Shown: piece by piece, positions 1-14,200 of the stretch
Position numbering within the stretch: the stretch's first letter is position 1
Layout of the letters: every line of letters begins with the position of its first letter
Source: Cricetomys ansorgei
Lineage: Eukaryota > Chordata > Mammalia > Rodentia > Nesomyidae
DNA: 64,000 nucleotides
Direction: 5' to 3'
Assembly (NCBI GenBank): GCA_026225945.1
Contig: JAMJFZ010004066.1
Span: 2,091,001 to 2,155,000 of the forward strand
The notes under the pieces: generated by a model
Databases searched by the model: none
Told to the model about the DNA's origin: nothing
The model's input: the letters and a program-made list of their open reading frames with translations, nothing else
Position numbers and translations under genes: made by a program

Positions 1-2193
1 GTGAGAACCAGGCGGCCCGGCCTCATCCACTGGGCATGACTAAGCCGACAACCCATCAAGAACGCTTGGCCATTAGAACAACAACCCCCATCCCAGTTAG
101 TATGCAATGCAACTTGAGGGCCTAGTGTCTCAACTGGGGGACTGTCCACATCAGTCCTGGGGCATATCTGGGGGAATTGCTTTGATTAACCTGTACAGGA
201 GGGCCCAGCCCACTGTGGGTGGTACCGTCTCTAGGCTGTTTAAGCACGAATGAGCAGCAAGCAGTGCCCCTCCACGGCTTCTGCCCTGCCCTCCCTTAGT
301 GATGGGCTATAACCTATAAACCGAGGTAAACCCATTCCTCCCTAATCTGCTTTTGGTCAGAGTGATTTATCACAGCAAGAGAGACAAAACTAGAATGCCT
401 TCAGAGGGGGGTTAGCTATGTAGTCAGGAAGCCTCTGAACAACCAGCACTGTGCACCTGTGTACAGGCGTCACACATGGTCCCATATAAGCTCAGTGTCA
501 AAAGAGAAGGCTGCCCAGACATGGAACCTGCCCAAAGCTCGAGCCCCAGAGAAATCAAGTCAAGAGGAGTTTGCATTTATCTTTCATCAACTGCTTAGTA
601 TGTATTTCAAATATGGGGTCTCAACTAAGAGGTCAAAAGCTGAGCAGTGGCCTGGTCCTGGGTGAAAATTTTAAAGCCTTGGCCACCACTCTGCTGTGAA
701 CCCTGCTATGGCCTGAGCTGCAGACACGACCGTCAGAGCAGAGCCTGCTCTGCCCAGCTGCTCTCGCAGGGCACTCGCTGCATAAGACCATCCCACGTCA
801 GGGACAGGTCTGCCCCCAGCCTTCTCAACCTACATCTCCAAATAGCATTCAACAAAAGTTCACATATCGTTTTAATTCAATAAAAGTCATTCACTTACGC
901 ATTAGGTTTTTGGCTTTTGTTGTTCTTAAAACATTTTTCCTAGTGCATTCACTTACTGGATGCAGACACACACCAGGGAACATTGTGGTTGTCAGAAGAT
1001 AACCTTCAGGGTGTCGGTCCTTTCCTTCCACCATGTGGGTCCCAGGGACTGAATCCGGGTTGTCAGGCTTAGAGATTAGAGCCTTTAACTAGCTAAAGCA
1101 TCTCGTGTGCCCTCACGATTTTGTTTTAAGTATTTACTCTAGAACTACATGTTTTAAAGATCTGGTTTATTTTTTAAGGTCTGTGTGGGCACCTGAGAGA
1201 CGAGAGATGGGAGAACAAGCCAATGGCGGGCTGCACCTACGCCCAGGGCTCAGGCCCCATCAGCACTCTCTGCCTGCTCTCCTCCACGATCTTATTTGTT
1301 TAATGTATAAGTAAGAAACCTTTCAGTGGGCCTTACAGGGAAGACATTTAACATCCTGGTTGACTTCTGCTTAGCTGGCACTTTAGAAGCAGCCGAAACA
1401 GGACACGGAAACAAAACACCCTGAATACAGGATGCCCAATACGAATGACACAGTAAAGCCAAAAAACTTCCAAGTTGGAATGAGGCAAAGCATCCAATGA
1501 GGAGGCACAAGGGGACAAGAGCCACGCTGAGTGGGATTCCATCATAAAATGCCCCACTAGGTTTCAAACTTGTAGGAAATACTGTAACAATTATTAAATG
1601 AAATTTGAGAGTCAAACAGCAAGAAGCCTGCATTTCTTAGAGACAGGAGGCCAGAACAAATGTCAGATACTTACAAGACTTTGTTATATTAGTTTCCCCT
1701 AAAAACCGTATGAATTTTCTGTGTGTGCTAGTCATCTAAGTTTTAATAACAGCTGAGGTGCGAGGAGGCTGTTCCTATAATACCCACACTGGGATTCATG
1801 GGATGCTTTATTAAGTCCCAACAGACCTCTGGTTTTATCGGGCAGTCGTAATTAGACACAAGTGATTGTCAACCACTGGGAGAAGGAAAGCAGTGGGAAC
1901 AAATGGGGAACGGAAGGCACCACCATGTAAAGAACAACACAGGAGACACGCTGCTTAGAGAAAGACTAGTAACATCAGAATATATGGAATCCTTCTGGAA
2001 TGCTCATCAACAGAAAAGTCGCATAAAAGCAAAAGGGAGATTGCCAAGAAACACAACGGCGACTGTTCAGCCATTAAGAGCAATAAAGCACACTGCACAT
2101 GAACTGTGACCCTACTCCTGCGTGCATCATGGTTATCTGCCAACACCAGCTATGCAGCGTGGGCACCCTCCCAGAAACAAGCTAGTCACTCAC
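1..2193 (-). other. Trrap: Trrap intron 31 (partial)
   Basis: No exon is recognisable here. It holds a dispersed rodent repeat at 115-395, a B2/B3-like minus-strand remnant near 960-1,110, and otherwise unremarkable unique sequence. The small open frames are not supported by any family. Confidence 0.6.
115..395 (+). repeat. Dispersed rodent repeat, copy 1
   Basis: It contains the family's gggcccagcccactgtgggt core and ends in tttatcacagcaa followed by an actaga-like terminus. The same family recurs at 4,508-4,845 and, inverted, at 21,101, 58,116 and 63,908. I recognise it as a common muroid repeat but cannot name it with certainty. Confidence 0.7.
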
Positions 2194-2262
2194 ATTTCCG
2201 TCACTCCTCTGGCCCCCTTTGTGCGTGATGACCACCACTTCCATCCACTTTCGCAGATGTTG
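2194..2262 (-). CDS. Trrap: Trrap exon 31 (last one inside the window)
   Basis: 69 nt, residues 1470-1492 ([17 protein letters not shown]... SDGN). The acceptor is TTCAACAG and the donor GTGAGTG. The next expected residues (EMKICSAI...) are not found in 1-2,193, so the following exon lies left of the window. Confidence 0.92.
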
Positions 2263-5200
2263 CTGTTGAAAAGAGAAAAAAACACACCCTCACACACAAC
2301 TTCCTGAGAAATACTGCCCTTCGGGAGAAACTTGCAGTTGCCCGATTTCCCTCGGACTTAAAGGACCACAGTGTCCCCACGATGGAAACAGTCTATCATC
2401 CAGCCAGAGATGTGAGTGACAGGTGCGGGGTCTTGTTCTGTAAAGAGGAGGCCACGCTTCAGCAGGAGGCATCCTGAGCTGGGCACCCCAGCTCCAGGTC
2501 CAGCACTTTCCGGTTTCCACCACGGTTCTGGGGATACTGTGACACACTGGGTGCCAGACTGGGGCAGAAGTGGACTCCATCTGGGCCAGGAGCCTCTGGC
2601 CCAGTGGGGAAATGAAGGGAAACACCAGGTGCATGCTACGTACAGGACACTGTGTGTCTATGAGCAATGGCGGGTGGGGGTGGGGGCGAAGGGCTCCTGT
2701 AAGAGACTGGCTTGTCTAAGAAGGGAGTGGAGGGAGACGGGTAGAGTGTGCTCGGGGAAGAAGAGCATCAAGGGCTCTGGCAGCTGTGTGGCTGAAGGGA
2801 ACCACAGGAGAGAGAGCTTGTGAGATCAACACTGATCCCTTTTGATCAGAGGCTGGACAATGACTCCATTTGGGCAGTGTCTCGAAATCCAGTAACACCA
2901 TGCAGAAGCCTCTGAGCAACAACAGGCAATGATGGTGAGCCCACGGTCCAAACATGCAGGCGAAGCGGCATTCCTCTGAAAACAGTGCCATGTCCTATGG
3001 TAACTGCCAAGCAGCTGGAAGGACACACGGCCTGCCTTCAGGACAGGTGACAAGGATGGGAAGGAAGCTGAGTACTTTCACACCTTTGGCTATTTTTTTT
3101 TTTTACTTTTTGAGAAAGGGTCTCACTGCGCAGCCCTGGCCTAGAACTTGCTGTTCCAGCTCAAGCGCATAGCAATCCACCTGCCTCTCTCCCAGGAGCA
3201 GGAATTACATAAGGAGTGCATACTATACCTGGCCACTTCTGCCTTTTGAACAGTAAGAACGCAGTTTGTTTCTAAAGATCTCTTCATTTGGCCAGTGCAT
3301 TGCGGAGCAAGCTCACCCCCACTCGGCTTACCATCATCTGGTCGCAGAACTTATCATTGAAGGAATTTGGGAAGAGCCGAGTAACAGAGGTCAGCCGATT
3401 CACAACGTTCAGCGTCAGGCTCCGGTAATCTCCGAGCATCATCAGCAAAGGCCGCATGTGTGTATGGATCTGATCTACTTCTATGGTGGCGCCTTCCAAA
3501 AACTAGTGAAAAAGGAGAGTTACCCAGAGGAACAGGCAGCAGAAAAGAAGATGAAACAATCAACAGTGAGAGACAGCTTGCCCTCGGGCAAAGGAGGCAC
3601 TGACTCCAGGTGCTGATGAGACTAAGCTCAGCCACACCGTGCTTCAAGACTCAGTATGACACGGGCAGACGCTGCAGCTCTGCAGCTGACCAGACAGGCC
3701 CAGGGTCTCCAAGCGCGGGACATGAGGCTCACACTCACCTTCCTCATGCAGGCTTCTCCGGCCTCCTGAAGCTCACTGTTGGTGGAGTTGAGGGCTTTGA
3801 AGAGCGCAGCGATGATCTTCTCCCGGGACTGAGGCAGGTAATTGCAGGCAGCGAGGGCATCTTTGGAGAGAAAAAAAAGAGTATAGTTTTATTATTCACT
3901 TGAGAAACACCTCAATAATTTTTTTTTCTCTACAGGATCCTACCAGTCACAAATCACGAGCGCTTCTGTTAGCTGCGTCAAGAGAGACAAAAGAGCTCAC
4001 ACCTTTGACCCCAAGCCAAGACAGGAAGACCTCTGAGGTCTGACCTTCAAGGCCAGCCTGGTCTACAGAGCAGGACAGCCCAGGTCAGCCAAGAAACCTT
4101 GTCTCAAAAAACAGAGACGAATATGCAATCTTCCAGCCCCAGTCTCAAAACTGTACAGCAGTGACTTCCACAACCTGATTGAAAGACTGACAAATTGTTC
4201 ACATCCCACCCGAGACCCACCCCGCCAGGGTGAGAGTGCCGACAGGGCAGCCGCCCACCAGTCTACAGGACACTCCCACTGGCCCCACGCCCTGGAACCC
4301 AACCTCCCCACACAGCTGTATCACGGTCTGCTCTATTAGAGGGCCCTGGTAACGTCTTGCTATGTCCATTAAAAACAAAATTAGCAAAGCAACACAACTT
4401 GGACAGTCACTTGAGGAAGAAGACACAGAAAAGAAGGAGAGGAGGAGGAAGATGACGACTAAGACAAGAAACGGCAAAGACAAAAATGACGACAATTCTA
4501 TCTACGAGGGTTGTGCTGGTTTATTGTCATTGGCTATTGGTTTTTGTCAACCACACAACGGTTATCTGAGAAAAAGGAACCTCACCCGAGAAACCATCTC
4601 CATTTGCTTAACGATTAATATGGGAGGGCCCAGCCACTGTGGCTGACGCCGCCCACGGGCAGGTGGTCCTGGGCTGTACCAGAAAGCAGGCTGAAAGCCA
4701 TGGGGAGCAAGGCGAAGACAGGCAGCTTTAATCCTTGCCTCAAGGCTCCCTCCATGATGGGCTGTGAGCTGAAATAAATCTTTCCTCCCCAAGTTGCTTT
4801 TGGCCATGGTCTTTGTCATAGCAACAGAAACTTCACTAGGACAAGGGCCAGTTAGTTCTGATCCTGCACATCTCCATTAATAATGAAAGCTAACTTCTGT
4901 GGTGAAAACTGAGAGACGACAGGACTCAGGGAATAGTTCTTTCTGTCATTAAGAATCCTCTAATGGCGGCAAGAGAGATGTTCAGTGGCTGGAGATGCAC
5001 ACTGCTCTCCTAGAAGACCCCAGTTCGGGTCCCAGCACCCATGTGAGCTAGCTCACAACCTCCTGTAACTCTAGCCCTCTTCGGGCCTCCACAGGCATCT
5101 GCACGCAGACTGCACATACATACACAGCAGTAAAACTAAATCTTAAAAAAAAAAGAATCCTGAGTCTGGTGGAAATGACACGATGCGGTGAGTTTGACAA

Positions 5201-8200
5201 TTCTCTTAAACCAGAACATCTGATTCAGAAATTTACAGAATAAGAGTTTACTGCAAAGGAGAATCCCGTTACTAAAGACAAAACTACTTAAATCCTAACA
5301 ATGCCAGTACAACTTCACAACACAATTTCTGACTCTGACAGAACAAGACTCTGTGGATTAACTGCGAGGAAGGCCCCATATGCTCAGCCTGACTATTCTA
5401 TGCTCTACAGCTTGACACACACTGGCAGGAACTCACTCAGAGCTGCGATCCGTAAAGGCACGAGCGACGGCAGGCTCTTGTAACAGGGCAGCTTGGTCAG
5501 AGCCGCATCCTCCGCCTCACACAAATTCAGCAGCTGCAAGAGAAAAGAAGCTTTTAGTTTATCCCACATCTCCGGAGGGAGCAGAAAGATCGCAAGTTAC
5601 ACACGTCAATTTGTCACAAACACTGCAACAAAATTAATCGAGAAACTCAACTCAAAGCGTAAAGAATTTCAACTAACAACTGAGGGTCTTGTTCCCTTAT
5701 CCTAAAGTGAAACTCTGCTAAAGCCACTGGGGTGAAATAAACTCTAGACTATTACACCTGACTCGCTGTGTTGCTGTGGGTGTTCTGTCAATCCCATAAT
5801 AGTCAGTGTGCTTCCCCAGGGATGAATAGAATAGACAGGCCACAGCCCACATAGAGTCACAATCCTTGTGATGACTAGTTTTAATTACCAGCTCAGGAAG
5901 AGAGTCTCATTGGGAAGTAATGTAATCAGGCTGACCTGTGGGTGTGTCTTCAGGGGACTGTTGGAATATATTAATGTGAGAAGCCCTAGGCAGCACCCTT
6001 CCCTGGGGACACACATTTCTCTCTGCTGACTGTGGACATGACTGCTCTAGGTCCCTGGTCTGACCTCCTTGCAGCGATAGACTATAACCAGGAACTGTGA
6101 GCTGGTTTCCCTTAAGTTGCTCTCTGCCAGTGTTATTATTATCCCACAATGGTAGAGCAAAGGATAAAGGGGGGTGCTGGTGGGCACAGTGGCACACAGG
6201 CATACCTGTATGTCTAGTATCTAAAATGACACGGGCCTTTCTATTAGTAGTTCCCCCTTGGCCCGGCTCACGTCTTGGAAAACTAGTCCAGGCTTTTAAG
6301 CTTCGCCATTTCTTTTAAAGATTTATCATTTTTTACTTTTTTATATGTATGAATGTTTGCCTGAATGTACCACATGTACCGCATGTGTGCCTGGTGTCCC
6401 AGGAGGTTAGAATAGGGTTGCACAGCCTGAAGGTGGAGTTTTACAGACAGTTGTGAGCTGCCATGTGGCACACATGCACACACATACAATAGTAAGTAAG
6501 TAAAATCTATTTAAAATTGGAATGTAACCTGCAGATGTTAATTCAGCGCAAGGCAACACTGTGCTGATACTTCTGGGCACCACATCTCCTTGGATCCCAG
6601 GAGCAACACACCTGCTCAAGTGCTGGGCCGGGCTATAGCCAGTTATCCTGGCAGCTGCCCACACCTTTTCTGAAGGCTGCCTGACCTCAAGCACAAGCTA
6701 GCAAGACAGTCATCAATGCCCATAGACTCACTCCCGTACCTCAGTGTAGAACACTTTATGCTCTACCACATTGAGATCCATTGTGAAGAGGCGAGGTTGT
6801 AGTGTGGTACAGAATGTGTTCCCTTCCATTAGACCAATCTGTGCATTGGCGGGTTGGTGACGAAGCAGGTGCTTCTTCGGTGGGACCATGTCCTGAAGGA
6901 CCTGGAAAAAACCAAGCGGGGGTACACTCGTCAGATGTCCCTGGAAAAGCAAAGACCTCTCATCTAAGTATTCCACAATAGCTAATTTGAAAACCGTGAC
7001 ATGAAGTCATTACAGAAGCCTAAACTTTCATTGGGGGAGGACATATCACATGTTTGAACTGTAGCATAGACCGTGTGTCAGATACACTGAGCTCCTAACA
7101 CTCCAGAGTGACTTCACAAAGAGCAACAGCTGCCCCAGCGCTGACACACACCCAGAAAACCAGCCTTCTTTCTATTCTTACTATCAGCCGTGGAAACACT
7201 CTATCTGCACGCTGGAGGGTCCAGAGAAGACATGTGACGGCCCTTTTGACACGGAATCACAAACCGTGTAGCACGTGTAACTCGGATTTGAAGCACACAG
7301 AGCCCCGCTGTCCGTGACAGTCTTACCTCTTTATGAGGCTCCATAATCACCGTTACACTTTTCCCAGTGACCTGGGCCAGGACCTGCAGCGAGTGCATGG
7401 CTTGCTTTCTCACGGTCGAGTTTGGTGAAGTGACTTCACGAACCAAATCGTGGGTCACGTGGTGAAAAGATTTCTCCTGAGCTACCACAATCTCTTCAGC
7501 TCTCTCCTCATCTTTTAAAGGTGTTGCACATCTCATCAGGAGCTGCTCCAGGGTGGTCTTCGCCATGGCGACTGCCCCATTGGAAACCTGGAGGTGGGAG
7601 AAGCTTTAGAAGGAAAGTAGGGTGATGCCACCCATAGACTTCCAAGTCTACATACACTCGGGAAGGAGGGTGCCCATGGCCACTGTGCCTGCTTCAAGGA
7701 AAAAGACCACTAAATGGTGGTCTGTATATCCAAATCCATATATCTATCTGTAGATCTCCACTACATATCCATTTGACACATCAGGGTCAAAATTACCTCC
7801 TTGTAGGTACTTCCTGTTTGCCCTTCAGGAAAGGTCATCTAGATATCACCTTGGCATTAGCCAGAGATCCTGGCAAGCCCAGATTCTACCAGGATGAATC
7901 AGATCTGCCTGCATATAGGTTCATAAATAATGACACACATACCTCGGGCAGGCAATATGGCTCAGAGGATAAAGGAGTTTACTGCCCATCCTGACCACCC
8001 TGGTTCGATCTTCACATGGTAGAGAACTGACTTCTAGTTATCGTCTACCTCCAAACGCACGCTATGGCGAATCCCTCCCCCAAAACAATGTATGTAAACA
8101 AAACTAAAAAACAAGAAAAACAACGCCACGCCTATGGGGACCTTTGCAGTACCCAGGAGTGGCATTCCCTTCAGAGCCACTCTGAACCGAGGTCAGGGAA

Positions 8201-11200
8201 GGTACCTAGAGATAATGTACGGCAGTTAGGAGCTTCCCCTGCGTTAACATGCTACAGTGAAAGCAAGTATCAAGGTTCCTTAAGCCGGGAAGAGTGTGAG
8301 ACCCTCAGCTCTGCGGGCAGATCCACTCTTTGTGAGCGGCAGCATCCTGAGCCTCAGGGCCACCCACCACCTACCTCTCCAGTCAGGTCCATCATTACAA
8401 AAAGCAGAGCTTTGAGAAACGTCTGCTGGTTCTGGAGAACCCACGTGAGTGGAAGCCGCTCCATGAGAAACTTAATGGACACCACGCCCCCGAGTTTTGC
8501 ATACCAGGCCTGCTCATAGCAGCAGGCACACAAGCGCTCCACGATGTAGGAGAAGAGGGGCAGCTGGCATGCCTGGAGAGAAACAAGCCAAGAATAAGGT
8601 GGTGCTACCATCCTGAAGCCACTGGCTTCCAGAACAAGCACCTTGAAACTCAGAAGGCACGGTTGAGATGCCCTTACCCTCTCCTTTGAGCCCAGGATGA
8701 TGCTTGCCACGTCGAATATCACAGCTAGGGCCACCTCCCCAATTTTGCACAGCTCCTTTTCTTCATAAGCCATACAGATGGCTATTGCATCAATAAGGAC
8801 CAAGGGATCCATTCCTTTGGACCCGTTTTCTTCACTGTGGAACATGGCTGTGCTGGGCTGGCTGCCCACCTGGTAGCAAGGCAGCAAGAAAGGACCTGGA
8901 AAGAGGAGGAGCAGACGGACAACAAAGCGGAGGTCAGTCAGGAAATATGCATGACCTCCAATTACAAATCAACTTCCTTTTCCCCTGGGGTTAAGAACTC
9001 ACTGAAGCCAGCACCGGTGTTTAGTTATTTTATTATCCTGTACATATATAGATTGTATGTGAGACATGTGTGTGCCATGGTCCACATGCAGAGGTCAGAG
9101 GATAAATTGCAAGAGTTGGTTCTTTCCTCCACTGTGTGGATTCTAGGGATTGAACTAGATCCTCAGGCTTGGATGTAAACACCCTTACGGATGGGCCATG
9201 TCACGAGCCTCAGAATAGTACTTCAAACCAGCGTCCATGAAACTGCAATTGTTTGAAAACCAAGTAGTCTAATTCACATTAAGGCTGATTTTCTGGATGT
9301 TTCCAACAACACACTGTATCATTTTCCAATTATTCCAGTGAAAATTCAAAACTGAGGCTGGGCATATAGCTCATGTAGTAGCATGCTTACACAGCACTCC
9401 CAGACTTGGAGATACACATCTGCATTCCCAGAGCTCTAAAGGTAGAAGCAGGAAAATGAAAAGTTGTTTACACTTGGCTAAAAGCAGGTACACGGTTCTT
9501 TAAAAAGAAAAAGAGGTGTGCAGGCTAGATGGCTGTGCAGGCTAGATGGCACCAGCCACACAGCCTGAGGACTTGAATCCAATCCCCAGAGCTCAGGAGA
9601 CGAAACTGAATTCCAGCTTCTGGATCCCAGAAGCTATCCTCTGACCTCTACGAGATCGCTATGGCACCAACAAGCTTGTACTCATACACAAATACACACA
9701 GCAGAATAGATGTTTAAAAACTGAAAATGTGCTAGTTTAAAAAGAGAACAATTCATTATGTTCTAAAATACCACTGATCAGCTATGGCTTGATCCAGTCA
9801 TTCCATACAGTGACAAAAAAGCAAGGGACAGCTATATCTAGAGCACAAATGGTCACGTAACAGTTGGGCAGAGCAACTTGAAAGCAGGGTCTCTAGTGTC
9901 TCCAGCCCTAGACCACACGCAGGTTAGCAAGACTGACTGTAAAGACAATGTTACCACGAAGAACACTGTTGTGCAACAACGGGTGTTCAGTACAGTTCTG
10001 ACTGTTCCAGCCAAGCAGAATGCAGAGAGGCCGGAGTTCATCAGCGTCACTGGTGACCACAGGCTTTGGGGCTCTGAGGTCAAACAAGTGGGGCAGCGCT
10101 AGGCAGGTGTGGTCTGCAGCTATTACTGCTTCTGGAAAGGGACGCGAAGAAAATTTGACCATATGCTCCCACAAGCCCCAAACTCACCACACTGCTGGGC
10201 CACCGCTACCATGGTGTAGTGGCGGATCAAGCTGGCTACGAAGGGCAGGGCGCTGGGCCGCAGGTCTTTGATGACTGCTGACATGAATGCCCCAGTCAGA
10301 GCCTGTTCAAACGTCTTCCGGGCTGGAGTGTCCTGTGCTTTGTATCGGTGTGATATGATGACATTGGGAATGGCTTTTTCTGTAAAACTGAAAGACAAAA
10401 TTTATCCGTCACCATACTCCGAGTCTGAGCAGACTTTGGGGTCACAGTAAGATCTCATAAAGTGTGGTCTGAGTGAGCTCACCTCTGCTCCAATTTTAGC
10501 AACATTTTGTACCAGATATGAACTTCATTTATCAGCATTTATGCTCAGCGTTTCAAGAGACAGCAAATAATAGTGTATCTAACACAGCACAAATTCGGTA
10601 AATTATGGAAAGTGGCAGTCAGCACTTGGTCTTTATTTCTACTTTACGTGTCAAGGCTGCTGATGACTGAGTGGTCAGCAGCACTGGCTGCTCTTTTTCT
10701 TCTTTTAAAAAATATTTTATCTTCATGTGTTCTGCCTACACGTATGTTTGTGCACCATGTGCATGCCTGTTGCCCATGTTTTTTAAAAGGGGGCATTGGA
10801 CCCCTAGAACTGGACTCATTCATAAAATATTGTAAGGCAGCATGTGGGTTCCAGAAACAGAACCCAGGTCTGTACCAAGACCAAATGCTCTTAACCGCTG
10901 GGCTATCGTTCCAGCAGAGGATCCAAGTTCAATTCCCAGAACCCACTTTGTAGCTTTCAACCATCCAAAAACTAGTCCCAGGCAATCTGATGCCTCTTCT
11001 GGCTTCCAGGGCACAGGCATGCCCATGGAGCACATATACATATACATACAGGCAAACACACATCCACACAAATAAAAACAAATCTTTTTACAAAGAGAAA
11101 GAAAGGCTGTTTTCCCCAATGCTGTAAAGGTGCATGCTTCTGGAGCAAGTGCTTCACAGTCCCTGCTGTGGTATCTCAGCAAGGCCCTGCTGCTGCAGGT

Positions 11201-14200
11201 GCAACGGGTGATGCTGCTTCACAGAGGTGCTGAGGACCGCCTCATCCTCTGTGGCCTGGCGCATGAAATCTGCAAAGCTCCCAGAGCCTTACACAAGCGC
11301 CAGTCCGTCTTTGTGTGCTTTTGTCCAGCTGTGGAGTCTGTGTGCGCTAAGTTTGGAGAGGCCCTTGTTAAGAACAAGAAGTCAGAGAAATGAGGAGGTT
11401 TCTGCAAAGCTAACCGAAAGGAGAAACCCTGTGAAGTGGCTGGGTGCATCAGTTACAGATGACAGCAAAGTCCTCAGAACGGGATGTCACCCACGAGTAC
11501 AGTGAACACATTTTAAAATATGGGGCTAAAAAAAATACGGAGGGCTAAAGAATGGCAAAGAGTGTTTGTTGTACCAGCATGAGGACCTCAGTTCAAGTCT
11601 CTAGAATCCACAGAAAAGCCAAGTGTGGAGCCATCTGTGCCCATGACACCAGCACTGTGGGGGAGGGGAGCTCAGGAGAACCCCTGGGGCTTGCTGACTG
11701 CCAGCCTAGTTCTAGACTCAGGACACTAAAGTCGCTGGCCTCCCTGCAGACAGCCAGACACCTGCACACACAAGCTGAAAAAAAATATGGATCTTTTTAA
11801 AAAGTTTTGTGTGTGTGTGTGTGTGTGTGTGTGTTTGTCTCCCCAGGAATAGTGGGACACACCTTCATCCCAGAACTGTGGGGGCAGAGGCAAGTGGGTC
11901 TCTGTGGGTTTGAGATGGGCTCACCTACATATCGAGTTCCAGGTCTGTCAGGGACATAGAGACCCTGTCTCCAACATAAAGCCACATTCTAAGGAGAAAA
12001 TCAATGATGCAGTGGGAAGAAAATACATCCGTCACAGGCTGAGACACAGCTCTGTCAGCAGAGCACCTGCCTGGCACACAGGAAACCCATGAGCTGGAGG
12101 CAGGAGGTAATCCTCAGCTACATACTGAGTTTGGGGCTATAAGAGACCCTGTCACTAACACAAAAAGATGAAATTTTTTTAAAAGGTGTGGCAAACGCAT
12201 GGATAGGACCATAGACTGGACAGCAAGGCGCACAGTGAAATGAATCCGAGACCAGTTCTCACTATGATGCTCTCTCTTGCTCTCTCAAGAGGCTACAGGA
12301 CGCATCACTCAGTGAGTTACATGCTACCTTTTACCACTTGAAGGGACACACTCCTGAGAAACTCCTGGGGGCTCACTTCTGTCCCTCATCTCTGCAGAAG
12401 CTTCACCAGCCCCAGAGAGTGGTCAGGCACGTACTTGGGGTGTGCCAGCAGCTGGTAGAGCGCATGCTTGTTGTCCTCCAGGCTCATCATGGCCACCAGG
12501 AAGCACCTGATCACCTCCCACGCCTGCCTCCGGTAGTAGGGCTCTGTGTTGGCACTTTTCAGGCAGTCTAGAGCAGTCTCGATGGCCTGGGACAGAACAA
12601 AAGACACAGAATGTACAGCGTGGCCGGAAGGCAGCACCCCTCACGGCCACGGCCTTAGTGCTCGCAGCCTTCTACGAGAGCAAGTGGGGCAGCAGTCCAA
12701 GAGCCAAGCTCCGACGGAGACAGAGGAAAATAAGAGCTGCGTGGCTCCAGACAAAATGTAACAGTGCAGTCATTCTGGCTTTAAGGTTTTATTTAATTTC
12801 ATGCATCTGCGTGGGTGTCTGTCTACAGGTTACGTATAGGCTGAGGGGTGACAGATCCCCTAGAGCTGGAGTTAGCAGCACCACAGATGCACGCAACTGA
12901 GCCGGCAGCCTCAGCAAGAGTAGCAAATGCTTACAGCTGCTCAGCCAGCTCTCTAGCCTCTAATTGCAAGTTTTAAAGACCAATGGGAGGCTGCAGGAAG
13001 TCAAAGAGCTCTGGAGGGTCCGGTGTGGCAGGCTGGCTGGGGCCAAATGCAGGCTGCCATCTCACACACCCATCCAGGTCTGAAACTCAGTAGCTTTTGG
13101 CAGTATACATGCCTGCCCTTAAGTTGAAACCTGAAAGATGGCTTTCTAACGCTTTTACTTCTCTCTGGAAGAGAAGTCCTTCCACTCCAAACCCACACAT
13201 CTGCACGCACACATATGCACACACTCAGACAGAGACAAAGAGAAACACAGAGGTGCAATTTTACACTAACTCATTTCCAAAGAGCCAGGAAGAAGAGAAC
13301 AGGAAGGTTAGGATTTAAAGGGGGGTGGGGGGGGGCAGGACAGAGGGAAGAAATCTAGATCCTGGTATACCAGGGACAAGAGACAATTACAGATCCACTT
13401 CAGTTCTCAATAGAAATAAGGCCCAGATCACAAAGACCAGGAGTTCAGGGTGAGCAGGACATCGGGACATAGGACTCTATTCTCAAGAGTCCTAAACTCC
13501 GGTAACACCCTTCCACCAGCCTATAAGCACCATGCAAGCCACCTCTACAACCCTGCAGACCGCCACATAACTCACGGGCTGAGAGAGTCTCTCCCTCAAC
13601 GCAAATTTTACATTGAGATCAATCTTCTTAGGACAAACCAAGATCTCCTTGGAAGCTCCCAACCTCACCTTTTCCATTGGAAGCTGGAGAGAGGCTTTGC
13701 AATCAGAGAACTCCACAGTGATGCTGGGGCCTTGAACTTCAGTCACGACATAGTGCAGCTTCTGGGATTCCTTCAACATCTTCCTGTTGCTGCCGCCAAA
13801 CTTCCCTAGCACACGGTAGGCCACGTGGGAGATACTGTCTGCGGGGTTGCGGAGCGTGCGCCACAAAGCCTAAAAAACCCAACAGGCTTTTGAAGGCTTG
13901 GCCAGGAGGCAAGTTCACACAGTTTAAAAGCACAATTCCAATTTGTCAGATGTGCGGACTCTCCTGCCTATGTTCCCCCAGACATTGCTCCCCTTCTTGA
14001 AGGGGGAGAAAAAAAAAAATCAGTGCTAATAGTCATGTCTGTCCTCCCAAGGAAGTTTTATGTCTTTACTAAACAAACAAAATGTATTTTAGTGCTCTTT
14101 TATACAAAAGATGGCACAGATAAAAAGTGAAGGGTTGGGCTAGAGAGACGCCTCAGTGGTTAAGAGCACTGGCTGCTCTTCCAGAGGTCCTCCCAGCAAC

